The notes: a model not told the origin generated them from the letters alone. 7,270 bases of DNA from DASVDK01 sp036562265 [NCBI: Thermodesulfobacteriota bacterium] (GCA_036562265.1 DATCKS010000320.1:1-7270), one strand, 5' to 3'. Shown: positions 1 through 5,523, numbered from the stretch's first letter. A program made the numbers and translations.

Positions 1-465
1 GCCCTGGACTACGCCGCCGAGGCCTACGGGGTGGCGCTCGATGCCGCGACGCGAGCGGCCCTGCTCGGCGCCTGGGACCGGCTCGCCCCATACCCGGAGG
101 CGGCCGGGGTGCTCGATCGCCTGGCGCCCGCCCCCCGGGTCGTCCTCTCGAACGGCAGCCCCGCCATGCTGGCGCGCGCGGTCGAGGGGAGCGGGCTTGC
201 GGCCCGCCTGACCGCGCTCTTGTCGGTCGACGCCGTCCGGACGTACAAGCCCGATCCTGCCGTGTACCGGTTCGCATGCGAGGCGCTCGGCCTTTCGCCA
301 GGGGCCATCACGTTCGTCTCGTCGAACGCATGGGATGCCGCCGGCGCGCGGGCGTTCGGCCTGCGCACCGTGTGGGTCAACCGCGAAGGGGCGCCGCGCG
401 CCCGTCTCGGGGTCGCGCCCGACGTGGAGGCGCGGGACCTCGGAGCGCTGATCGAGGAGAGGTGA
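1..465 (+). CDS. Type II haloacid dehalogenase (HAD superfamily), 3' part
   Basis: The reading frame is open from base 1, so the start lies off the left edge; about 154 C-terminal residues are present and end at TGA 463-465. Family knowledge: type II (L-)2-haloacid dehalogenases hydrolyse 2-haloacids to hydroxyacids in the cytoplasm through an Asp nucleophile. Counting codons from base 1, SNGS is at 50-53, YKPDPAVY at 82-89 and SSNAWD at 107-112. Ser50, Lys83, Tyr89, Ser107, Asn109 and Asp112 match, with identical spacing, the catalytic set S118, K151, Y157, S175, N177 and D180 of the L-DEX-type enzyme. The nucleophilic Asp motif is outside the window and cannot be checked. The frame runs into tenA with a 7-base gap, and its last codons carry the tenA ribosome-binding site. 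The actual substrate is not shown; many such proteins are annotated only by homology. Confidence 0.9.
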   Translation, partial: ALDYAAEAYGVALDAATRAALLGAWDRLAPYPEAAGVLDRLAPAPRVVLSNGSPAMLARAVEGSGLAARLTALLSVDAVRTYKPDPAVYRFACEALGLSPGAITFVSSNAWDAAGARAFGLRTVWVNREGAPRARLGVAPDVEARDLGALIEER

Positions 466-472
466 CGACGCC

Positions 473-1147
473 ATGTCCGACACGCGACTGTCCACCCGGC
501 TGCGCCAGGCAGCCGAGCCGATCTGGGCAGCCCAGCACGCCCACCCGTTCGTGCGCGGGATCGGCGACGGGACGTTGCCGATCGAGCCGTTCGCCTTCTG
601 GGTGCGGCAGGACTACCTGTTCCTGATCGAGTACTCCAGGCTCTTCGCGCTCGGCGCCGCCCGCGCGCCGGACCTCGCGACGATGACGCGCATGTCCGAC
701 CTGCTCCACGCGACGCTCGTCACGGAGATGGATCTGCACCGGGGCTACGCGGCGGAGTTCGGCATCGCGCCGGAGGCGCTCGAGGCGGAGCGGATGGCGC
801 CCACGACGCAGGGATACACCGACTTCCTGCTCCGGACGGCGACCGTCGGCGACTACCTGGAGCTCGTTGCCGCCCTGCTGCCGTGCATGTGGGGGTTCCA
901 CGAGATCGGCGAGCGGCTGGCCGCGCGGGGGCGCCCGGCCGATCCCCGCTACGCGAAGTGGATCGACATGTACGCGTCGCCGGAGTTCGGCGCGCTGGCG
1001 GAGTGGTGCCGCGGCCTCCTCGACCGGCTGGGCGCCGGACAGCCGGAAGCGGAACTGGCCCGGGCCGAGGCCGCGTTCGTGACCTCGAGCCGCTACGAGC
1101 TGGCCTTCTGGGAGATGGCGTACCGGCTCGAGCGCTGGCCGACGTGA
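473..1147 (+). CDS. tenA: TenA/thiaminase II family protein
   Basis: This 224-residue protein has the usual length of the all-helical TenA/THI-4/PqqC family. Thiaminase II enzymes act in the cytoplasm on aminopyrimidine breakdown products of thiamine (aminopyrimidine aminohydrolase, EC 3.5.99.2) and feed HMP back to thiamine synthesis. Residues equivalent to the Bacillus TenA active site are visible: Asp47 (RQDYLF), Tyr115, Cys138 in LLPCMWG (catalytic Cys), Tyr167 (DMYASPEF) and Glu209 (YELAFWEMAY). The second aromatic of the pocket, Tyr47 in Bacillus, appears to be Phe50 here. Presence of the Cys places it with the TenA_C rather than TenA_E subgroup. ATG 473 is supported by a GAGGAGAGG Shine-Dalgarno at 454-462 inside the upstream HAD gene, which suggests coupled translation. 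No other thiamine gene and no obvious TPP riboswitch lies in the window, so the exact substrate is inferred. Confidence 0.9.
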   Translation: MSDTRLSTRLRQAAEPIWAAQHAHPFVRGIGDGTLPIEPFAFWVRQDYLFLIEYSRLFALGAARAPDLATMTRMSDLLHATLVTEMDLHRGYAAEFGIAPEALEAERMAPTTQGYTDFLLRTATVGDYLELVAALLPCMWGFHEIGERLAARGRPADPRYAKWIDMYASPEFGALAEWCRGLLDRLGAGQPEAELARAEAAFVTSSRYELAFWEMAYRLERWPT

Positions 1148-1150
1148 GCC

Positions 1151-1179
1151 CCGGCCGGCCGGCGCCCGGGCCGGCCGGC
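1151..1179 (+). terminator. GC-rich hairpin after tenA
   Basis: Three bases after the tenA stop codon, 1151-1160 (CCGGCCGGCC) is perfectly complementary to 1169-1178 with an 8-base loop. A shifted pairing of 1154-1163 with 1170-1179 is also perfect. No T-tract follows, so it is not a classical intrinsic terminator; it may aid Rho-dependent ending or RNA stability. A second, smaller stem (GGCTGT at 1192-1197 with ACAGCC at 1207-1212) follows it. Confidence 0.4.
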
Positions 1180-1365
1180 GCGAGCGGGCTCGGCTGTGTC
1201 CGCACAACAGCCCCGCGGCAACGCTCTGGCAGGGATCTCGCGCCGCGCCACGCCCGGCGCGGGTCGCGGCCTCCGAACCGCTCGGTCCGGTCCCCCGCGT
1301 CGCCGCGGCCGGCGACCTCGAGGGTTCCGGCCGATCCCGCAGCCGGCCTCTGCGGACGGGCCCTC

Positions 1366-1538
1366 AAGGATCGCCGCTCCTCGCGGGGAGACTGCCGGCC
1401 CTGAACGCCGCGGACGACGCCGACGACCGCGACGATCGGGAGCACGGCGGGCGGCACCAGAAGGCGAGCGGCGCCGCCAGCGTGAACAGCACGACGGCCA
1501 CCGGCGGCCACGACCCGCACGGGGACCCGGTACGGCAT
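1366..1538 (-). pseudogene. Possible decayed small membrane-protein gene (two frames)
   Basis: On the minus strand, ATG at 1538-1536 begins MPYRVPVRVVAA. Near 1500-1508 the coding-like signal moves to another frame reading VAVVLFTLAAPLAFW, down to about 1457. It then returns to the first frame reading LVPPAVLPIVAVVGVVRGVQ, down to about 1401. Each piece uses almost only G/C-ending codons, and together they would make two hydrophobic segments joined by a short turn, as in a small two-helix membrane protein. There is no good ribosome-binding site. The first frame does not stop for a long distance, whereas the other frame stops at TGA 1366-1364. Two compensating indels (decay or sequence errors) would explain this, but chance in GC-rich DNA is quite possible. 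Confidence 0.18.
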
Positions 1539-1661
1539 GGCGGGTCGGGGGCACGGGCGTACGCCCGCGCGGCCACCCGGCTGGCACAACCGATGCTGTC
1601 AATTGGTCGTTGGGCGAGGTACCGTCTTGTCGAGGACGTGGCCCTGGGGAGGGTGGCAACC

Positions 1662-2129
1662 GTGGCCCGTTTGACGAAGCGACACTTCGAGATGCTCGCC
1701 GAGGTCCGTTACGCGCTGCGGCGATTCCTCCGGTTCGGGGAGGACGCCGCGCGAAAGGCCGGCCTGACGCCGCAGCAGCACCAGCTGCTCCTCGCGGTCA
1801 AGGGCTTTCCCGGGCGCGACTGGGCGACGGTGGGCGAGCTGGCCGAGCGCCTCCAGTTGCGACACCACAGCGCCGTCGGTCTCGTCGATCGGGCGGAGCA
1901 GCTCGGCCTCATCCACCGCAAGCCCGACCCGGACGACCGCCGGGTCGTCAGGATCTCGCTCACCGCTGCGGGCGACCGCGCCCTTGCGCGTCTCACCGGA
2001 CTGCACCTGGTCGAGTTGAAGCTCCTCGGGCCGAAACTGGCCCTCGTGGCCAACCTGGCCGCGCCGCGCAACCCCCAGGCAAGGGGGACGCGCGTCGCGT
2101 CGAAGGGAAAGCGCCGGGCGGCCCGCTGA
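1662..2129 (+). CDS. MarR-family winged-helix transcriptional regulator
   Basis: This 155-residue protein has MarR topology: an N-terminal dimerisation helix (about 6-33), then LTPQQHQLLLAV (35-46), a winged helix-turn-helix (GELAERL, then HHSAVGLVDRAEQLGL, about 58-83) and the diagnostic wing DPDDRRVVRISLTAAG (89-104), followed by a C-terminal helix. The family binds DNA as homodimers, usually repressing adjacent genes and releasing on binding small phenolic or other ligands. GTG 1662 is chosen as the start because GGGGAGG at 1646-1652 sits 9 bases upstream; in-frame GTGs at 1653, 1638 and 1482 are less well placed. The C-terminus is a basic tail (GTRVASKGKRRAAR) that could add nonspecific DNA contact. 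It is transcribed alone and converges with the minus-strand zinc-ribbon gene, so no target is evident from neighbours. Confidence 0.9.
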   Translation: MARLTKRHFEMLAEVRYALRRFLRFGEDAARKAGLTPQQHQLLLAVKGFPGRDWATVGELAERLQLRHHSAVGLVDRAEQLGLIHRKPDPDDRRVVRISLTAAGDRALARLTGLHLVELKLLGPKLALVANLAAPRNPQARGTRVASKGKRRAAR

Positions 2130-2182
2130 CGCGAATCCGGGCGGCGTGAAGCGCAGGTCGGCTCGGCTTCGGCCCGTGGGAC

Positions 2183-2206
2183 TGGAAAATGGAAAGGCCT
2201 GACCCC
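2183..2206. repeat. REP/RAYT-associated-like short motif
   Basis: The sequence around 2183-2206 contains GGAAAATGGAAAGG followed directly by CCTGACCCC; on the other strand it begins GGGGTCAGGCC and runs into TTTCCATTTTCC. The arrangement GGGGTCAGG-(C/T)CTT-rich is, from memory, typical of short dispersed repeats and of sequence flanking REP-associated tyrosine transposases in many bacterial genomes. It is markedly AT-richer than its surroundings and lies one base from the stop codon of the minus-strand zinc-ribbon gene. Only one copy is in the window, so repeat status is inferred. Confidence 0.4.
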
Positions 2207-2207
2207 G

Positions 2208-2678
2208 TTACGGACGGAGGCCCACGGACGCGAACGCCCGGTCCATCGCGTCCTCCACGTCGACGAGCGACTCGGTGAAGATGAGCTGGGCGCGCCCGCA
2301 CGCCGGGCAGGAGGCCGCCGGCGCCGTGAGCGTCACCTCCACGGGGGCGAAGGCCGGCCAGTCGGGCTGGGCGTGGACGAGGCCGGTCGCCGTGTGCGGC
2401 CGGCGAACCGGGTCGGTGAGCGGCGCCCGACAGGCGACGCAGGTGTGCCGGGTCTTGAGGAGCCCCACGGTGTCGGCCACCGGGATCGCCGCGCCCGCCC
2501 AGATGGCTCCCGACAGCGCCGTCGCGAACTCCGGCCAGTAGTAGACCCGCTCGTGCCCGGCCGGGCAGGCGAGACAGGGCACGCCCTTCAACTCGATCCG
2601 CACGGCGGCCGCGGCGCCGCGCGCCTCGGGAATCGTGGAGGCCCTGAGCCGTGCGCGGCAGATGTGACAGGTTCGCAT
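2208..2678 (-). CDS. Protein with two zinc-ribbon-like cysteine sets, function unknown
   Basis: 156 residues. Four CxxC pairs form two sets: C4/C7 (MRTCHIC) with C35/C38 (CLAC), and C80/C83 (CVAC) with C124/C127 (CPAC). The arrangement suggests two structural zinc sites, possibly an internal duplication. Each set is built as a CxxC, an intervening beta-rich stretch, then a second CxxC; residues about 48-70 form an Ala-rich helix linking the halves. The C-terminal helix ends near VDVEDAMDRAF. ATG 2678 has GGAGA at 2690-2686 seven bases upstream; an in-frame extension to 3008 is rejected because it reads through the hairpin region and the neighbouring gene as Ser/Ala/Thr-rich nonsense. It lies 106 bases downstream of the hydrolase-like gene on the same strand and may be co-transcribed. 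I do not recognise a named family; a role as adaptor, RNA/DNA-binding or metal-binding protein cannot be decided. Confidence 0.75.
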   Translation of the reverse strand: MRTCHICRARLRASTIPEARGAAAAVRIELKGVPCLACPAGHERVYYWPEFATALSGAIWAGAAIPVADTVGLLKTRHTCVACRAPLTDPVRRPHTATGLVHAQPDWPAFAPVEVTLTAPAASCPACGRAQLIFTESLVDVEDAMDRAFASVGLRP

Positions 2679-2692
2679 TCGGGAGTCTCCGC

Positions 2693-2765
2693 GGCCGGCG
2701 AACGCCGGCCCGCCGGCGCGTCCGGCGTCAGGGTAGCGGCGCTGGGGGACGGCCGCAAGGCGGCC
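2693..2765 (-). other. Two hairpins in the leader of the zinc-ribbon gene
   Basis: In the 106-base gap between the two minus-strand genes, 2693-2699 (GGCCGGC) pairs perfectly with 2704-2710 around a GAAC loop, and 2751-2756 (GGCCGC) pairs with 2760-2765 around AAG. The first hairpin ends three bases before the GGAGA ribosome-binding site, so it could affect translation or attenuate read-through from the upstream gene. No T-run follows either stem on the minus strand. Confidence 0.3.
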
Positions 2766-2784
2766 GCCTGGGGTCGGCGACCGG

Positions 2785-3288
2785 TTATTCGCGGCGTTCG
2801 GGGTCCTTCCGGCGGAGGTGGTAGCGGAAGTCGCAGAAGGGCGCGCCTTCCATGATCGTCTGCGTCCGGGTGAGCTCGATGTCGGGGTTGAAGCCCTCGA
2901 CGAGGGCGGCGTCGCGATTGCAGGAGAGGTAGCGGCCGAGTTCCGGGATGCCGAGGCGCCGGTACATCTCCGCGTAGCGGCAGCGGCGCACGTTGAAGGC
3001 GACGGCACGGTCGGACTTCTCGATCCACTCGAGTTCCAGGGCGCCCCCTCGCGTCCAGGGTTCCCAGATCTCCCCGAACGCCCGGAGGCTGCCGTCGCCG
3101 GCTTCCTGCGCGAGGCGGGCGCCGTGGTCGCGCGCGAGCCCCTCGATGACCCTGGCCAGGATCGGCAAGATGGCCTCCTCGCCGAAGCGCTCGCAGAGCG
3201 CCCGCACGAACGGCGCGAGGACGCCCGCCTCGATCTCGCGCCTGGCGAGGATGCCGAGCGCGGCGACTTCCGGGTTCGTGTCGGCCAT
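2785..3288 (-). CDS. L-2-amino-thiazoline-4-carboxylic acid hydrolase-like protein
   Basis: 167 residues. The C-terminal half carries the pattern I associate with the L-2-amino-thiazoline-4-carboxylic acid hydrolase family (Pfam PF14196): CRYAEMYRRLG (103-113), PELG (115-118), SCNRD (122-126), a GFNP turn (132-135), TRTQTIMEG (140-148) and the end motif CDFRYH (152-157). The three spaced cysteines C103, C123 and C152 and Asp126 are candidate active-site or metal residues. The founding enzyme opens the thiazoline ring in Pseudomonas conversion of ATC to L-cysteine, but many homologues have unknown substrates. ATG 3288 (MADTNPEVAALG) is the natural N-terminus; upstream in-frame codons run into the divergent glycosyltransferase. 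No strong Shine-Dalgarno is visible. Its start codon lies 15 bases from that of the glycosyltransferase, so the promoter must overlap the other gene. No partner enzyme of the ATC pathway is present. Confidence 0.75.
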   Translation of the reverse strand: MADTNPEVAALGILARREIEAGVLAPFVRALCERFGEEAILPILARVIEGLARDHGARLAQEAGDGSLRAFGEIWEPWTRGGALELEWIEKSDRAVAFNVRRCRYAEMYRRLGIPELGRYLSCNRDAALVEGFNPDIELTRTQTIMEGAPFCDFRYHLRRKDPERRE

Positions 3289-3303
3289 CACGGGAATGGT
3301 ACC
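3289..3303. promoter_or_regulatory. 15-base divergent junction with palindrome ATGGTACCAT
   Basis: The starts of the minus-strand hydrolase-like gene (3288) and the plus-strand glycosyltransferase (3304) are separated by 15 bases. A perfect 10-base palindrome, ATGGTACCAT at 3296-3305, spans this gap and includes the first two bases of the glycosyltransferase ATG. Core promoters cannot fit here, so they must lie inside the opposite gene; whether the palindrome is an operator or chance is unknown. Confidence 0.3.
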
Positions 3304-4515
3304 ATGCGGCGCATGGCGACGCCGCTCCTCTTCGCCCTCGGGGTCGTCGTGCTTGCGGCCTGGGCGGCAGTTGCCGTCATGGTCGTGCGGGGGCTCGGCC
3401 GCGTCCGGACGCTTCGCGCCGCCACCGAGCCCTACGCGCCGTGGCGGCCGGCCGAGGCGCCGGCCGTGAGCGCCGTCGTCCCGGCCCGCGACGAGGCCGC
3501 GGCGCTCGAACGGGCGATCCGCTCGCTCCTCGCCCAGGACTACCCAGCGCTCGAGGTCATCGCGGTCGACGACCGATCGAGCGACGAGACCCCCGCCATC
3601 CTGGCCCGGCTCGCGGCCGAGGACGCGCGCCTGACGGTCGTGCGCATCGACCGTCTGCCCGTGGCCGAAGACGGCACGCCGGCCTGGCTCGGCAAGCCTC
3701 ACGCCCTCGCCCGGGGCGCCGACCGCGCGAGGGGCGAGTGGCTCCTCTTCTGCGACGCGGACATCGAGCACGACCCCACCGTGGTCTCGCGCGCCGTGCG
3801 CGTCGCGGTGCGAGACGGGCGGGACCACCTCACGCTCTTGCCGCGCGTCGAGCCGTCCGGGACGCTGCACCGCGTCTTCCTCGGCGCCTTCGGACTCGCG
3901 CTGCTCATCACTCGACGGGTCTGGGACGTGCCCGACCCGAAGAGCCGCGCCTCGGTCGGCGTCGGCGCGTTCAACCTCGTGCACCGCGCGATCTACACCC
4001 GGTTCGGCGGGCACGCCGCACTGCGCCTCGAGGTCGTCGACGACATGGCGCTCGGGCAGGCGGCGAAGCGGGCGGGCGGACGGAGCGAGGCGCTCTTCGC
4101 CGACGGCCTCGTCCGGCTCCGGTGGTACCCGTCGGTGCGCGCGACGGTCGAGGGCTTCACGAAGAACGCCTTCGCCGCGGTCGGCTTCTCGCTGCCGGCG
4201 GCGATCGGCGCGGTGGCCGTCCAGGCCCTGCTCGGCCTCGGGCCGTACCTCGGCGCGCTGTTCGCGCCGGGGATCGCCCGCGTGCCCTACCTCCTCGCCG
4301 TGGCCGGCATCGCCGCCGGCTTCGGCATCTACGCGCGGCGCGAGCCGGAGCTGGCGCGCCTCTCGGACGCGCTCCTCTTCCCCGTGGCCGTCCTGCTCCT
4401 CATGGCGAGCTTCGTCCGGTCCACCTGGAAGACGCTCGCGCGGGGAGGGGTCGAGTGGCGGGGGACGCGCTATCCGCTGGCGCGCCTACGGGCGGGGAGC
4501 CGGTTCCGCGCCTGA
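3304..4515 (+). CDS. Membrane-anchored family-2 glycosyltransferase
   Basis: 403 residues. An N-terminal membrane helix (about 6-28) is followed by a GT-A domain starting at VSAVVPARDEA (55-65). Nucleotide-sugar and metal motifs are visible: VDDRSSDET (88-96), WLGKPHAL (128-135) and DAD (151-153). VVDDMALG (244-251) supplies the likely catalytic acidic pair, and RLRWY (271-275) resembles the QxxRW region of processive GT2 enzymes. Three C-terminal membrane helices follow (about 297-320, 328-345, 356-371), ending with the conserved-looking WRGTRYPL (385-392). This architecture matches inner-membrane GT2 proteins of the HpnB/CrtQ-like type, which transfer sugars to lipid acceptors, but no hopanoid or carotenoid genes are nearby, so the acceptor is unknown. 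ATG 3304 has GGGA at 3292-3295; ATG 3313 is an alternative start. The 3' end overlaps the convergent exported-protein gene by 30 bases. Confidence 0.87.
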   Translation: MRRMATPLLFALGVVVLAAWAAVAVMVVRGLGRVRTLRAATEPYAPWRPAEAPAVSAVVPARDEAAALERAIRSLLAQDYPALEVIAVDDRSSDETPAILARLAAEDARLTVVRIDRLPVAEDGTPAWLGKPHALARGADRARGEWLLFCDADIEHDPTVVSRAVRVAVRDGRDHLTLLPRVEPSGTLHRVFLGAFGLALLITRRVWDVPDPKSRASVGVGAFNLVHRAIYTRFGGHAALRLEVVDDMALGQAAKRAGGRSEALFADGLVRLRWYPSVRATVEGFTKNAFAAVGFSLPAAIGAVAVQALLGLGPYLGALFAPGIARVPYLLAVAGIAAGFGIYARREPELARLSDALLFPVAVLLLMASFVRSTWKTLARGGVEWRGTRYPLARLRAGSRFRA

Positions 4516-4908
4516 CCGCGACGGCTCCGGGGCGAGCCACCTGGCCCGCAGCCGGACGAAGATGCCGCGCACGACCAGCGGCGCGTCGACGCAGGCACCG
4601 GCCGACTCGCCCGGCGCGAGCGTCGCCGGCTCGAGCGGCACGCGGACGATGCCGAGCCGCCGCATGGCGGGCCCGGGGCCGCCGAGCAGTTCGACCCATG
4701 CGGCGGCCTCGTGGGCCGTCCGGTCGTCGCGGTTCTCGATTCTGAGGCAGAGCCGGCGCTCCGCGGGAGCGGGGACGTGCCACCAGGTGCGGTCCACCGT
4801 GACGAGCCGTCCCCGGCGAGCCGGCCCGGGGCCTCGCTCGGCCGCGGCGGCATCGGTGGTGGCTGCGACGAGCACGAGAGCGGCGATGGCCGCGACGGCT
4901 CCGCTCAC
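4486..4908 (-). CDS. Small exported protein, function unknown
   Basis: 140 residues. The N-terminus is a clear Sec-type signal: a hydrophobic core AVAAIAALVLVAAT (4-17) and a DAAAA region with likely cleavage around 22-24. The mature part is predicted beta-rich (LVTVDRTWWHV, LCLRIENRD, AWVELLG, a PLEPATLAPGESA turn, IFVRLRARW). It holds just two cysteines, C54 and C106, which could form one disulfide in a periplasmic Ig-like sandwich. Start GTG at 4908-4906 is chosen because GGGAGGG lies 7 bases upstream and the signal peptide begins immediately. An in-frame extension to 5286 would cover the next gene antisense and is rejected. The TAG stop at 4486 lies within the last codons of the convergent glycosyltransferase, giving a 30-base tail-to-tail overlap. 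I do not recognise the family. Confidence 0.72.
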   Translation of the reverse strand: MSGAVAAIAALVLVAATTDAAAAERGPGPARRGRLVTVDRTWWHVPAPAERRLCLRIENRDDRTAHEAAAWVELLGGPGPAMRRLGIVRVPLEPATLAPGESAGACVDAPLVVRGIFVRLRARWLAPEPSRSGAEPAPRP

Positions 4909-4983
4909 CTTGAGGCCCTCCCCCCCGGACGGCTCGCACGGCCTGCAAAGGGCGAGCCCCCTTACGGATGATACGATGACGGC
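4909..4983. promoter_or_regulatory. Divergent promoter region
   Basis: 75 bases separate the divergent starts at 4908 (minus) and 4984 (plus). On the plus strand GATACGAT (4970-4977) includes a TACGAT -10-like hexamer only a few bases before the ATG, and a direct repeat GATGA-TAC-GATGA occupies 4967-4979. On the minus strand TATCAT (complement of 4968-4973) is a second -10-like element. No good -35 was found for either, and the plus-strand gene lacks a Shine-Dalgarno, which would fit a very short leader. Confidence 0.35.
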
Positions 4984-5523
4984 ATGTATCTGACCATCCA
5001 GCTTTCGCGTTACGACTTCGGCGAGGGGCGCCGGGTCAGGCAGCCGCCGTACGTCACGCTCGACGGCGCCGCCTGCGAGCGCTTCGCACACCTGGCCGCG
5101 GCGGCCGGCCTGTTCGTGCCGTCCGGCGGCCAGCCGCGCTTCTACGCGGACCTCCGCGCGGCGGCGGCCGAGCGCGACCCCGACTCGGACGGTCCGGCCG
5201 ACAGCCCGCCGGACCGGCCGTCGGGCGTTCGGTGGCGCGACTACAACCGGCTCATCGACGAGTGGCGGACGACGACGGGGCTCCACAACGGCGAGCGTGC
5301 GTTCCTGCTCGACGCGGCGCAGGTGGCGAGACTCGCCGCGGGTCTCGCGGCCCCGGACCTGGCCGAGCGGCTCGTCGAGACGGCCCGCGCGGCGGGCGTG
5401 ACGCCGCTGCCCACCGCGCGCGAGGTCAGGGCGACGGTCTCGTCGGTCCTCGACCGCATCCGCCCCATGGTCGAGACGGCCGCGGCGCGCGGTCAGGGGA
5501 TCTGGATCGCGGAGTCGACGTGA
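4984..5523 (+). CDS. Conserved-looking hypothetical protein
   Basis: 179 residues with no family I recognise. The N-terminus MYLTIQLSRYDFGEG looks like a beta strand pair, followed by helix-forming stretches (ACERFAHLAAAAGLF, RFYADLRAAAAER). A Pro/Asp-rich linker (about 65-80) precedes a C-terminal half that is mostly helical (VRWRDYNRLIDEWRTTTG, GERAFLLDAAQVARLAAGL, EVRATVSSVLDRIRPMVETAA). There is a single cysteine near residue 31. No signal peptide or membrane segment is present, so it is presumably cytoplasmic. Coding is supported by full-length GC3 bias, a balanced composition and a natural position between divergent neighbours. ATG 4984 has no clear Shine-Dalgarno, so translation may be leaderless or weakly initiated. 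It is followed 44 bases later by ppa on the same strand, but ppa has its own strong ribosome-binding site and no functional link is evident. Confidence 0.72.
   Translation: MYLTIQLSRYDFGEGRRVRQPPYVTLDGAACERFAHLAAAAGLFVPSGGQPRFYADLRAAAAERDPDSDGPADSPPDRPSGVRWRDYNRLIDEWRTTTGLHNGERAFLLDAAQVARLAAGLAAPDLAERLVETARAAGVTPLPTAREVRATVSSVLDRIRPMVETAAARGQGIWIAEST

Larger units (their letters stand above)
1148..1661. other. Gene-poor intergenic region between tenA and the MarR gene
   Basis: About 510 bases without a convincing complete gene. It holds the hairpins listed just after tenA and a minus-strand stretch (about 1390-1538) with coding-like third-position GC split over two frames. Plus-strand open frames through it have Arg/Pro-rich, low-complexity translations typical of non-coding GC-rich DNA. 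The final 60 bases, which include CTGTCAATTGG around 1597-1607, are locally less GC-rich and presumably contain the MarR promoter, but no clear -35/-10 pair can be defined. Confidence 0.6.

Noticed and set aside
466-1200. TPP riboswitch near tenA
   Set aside because: The gap before tenA is only 7 bases and no THI-box-like conserved segment is visible there; the region upstream of the HAD gene is outside the window.
377-1207. 276-residue minus-strand open frame opposite tenA
   Set aside because: It is the antisense shadow of a clearly recognised TenA gene and translates to Arg/Gly/Pro-rich low-complexity sequence.
1196-2149. 317-residue plus-strand open frame across the gap and MarR gene
   Set aside because: Arg/Pro/Gly-rich translation in a different frame from the MarR protein; a GC-rich artefact.
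2679-3008. N-terminal extension of the zinc-ribbon gene
   Set aside because: The extension is Ser/Ala/Thr/Arg-rich, overlaps the hydrolase-like gene in another frame, and lacks the ribosome-binding site present before 2678.
2818-3303. N-terminal extension of the glycosyltransferase frame
   Set aside because: It is antisense to the hydrolase-like gene; the membrane anchor and family similarity begin at 3304.
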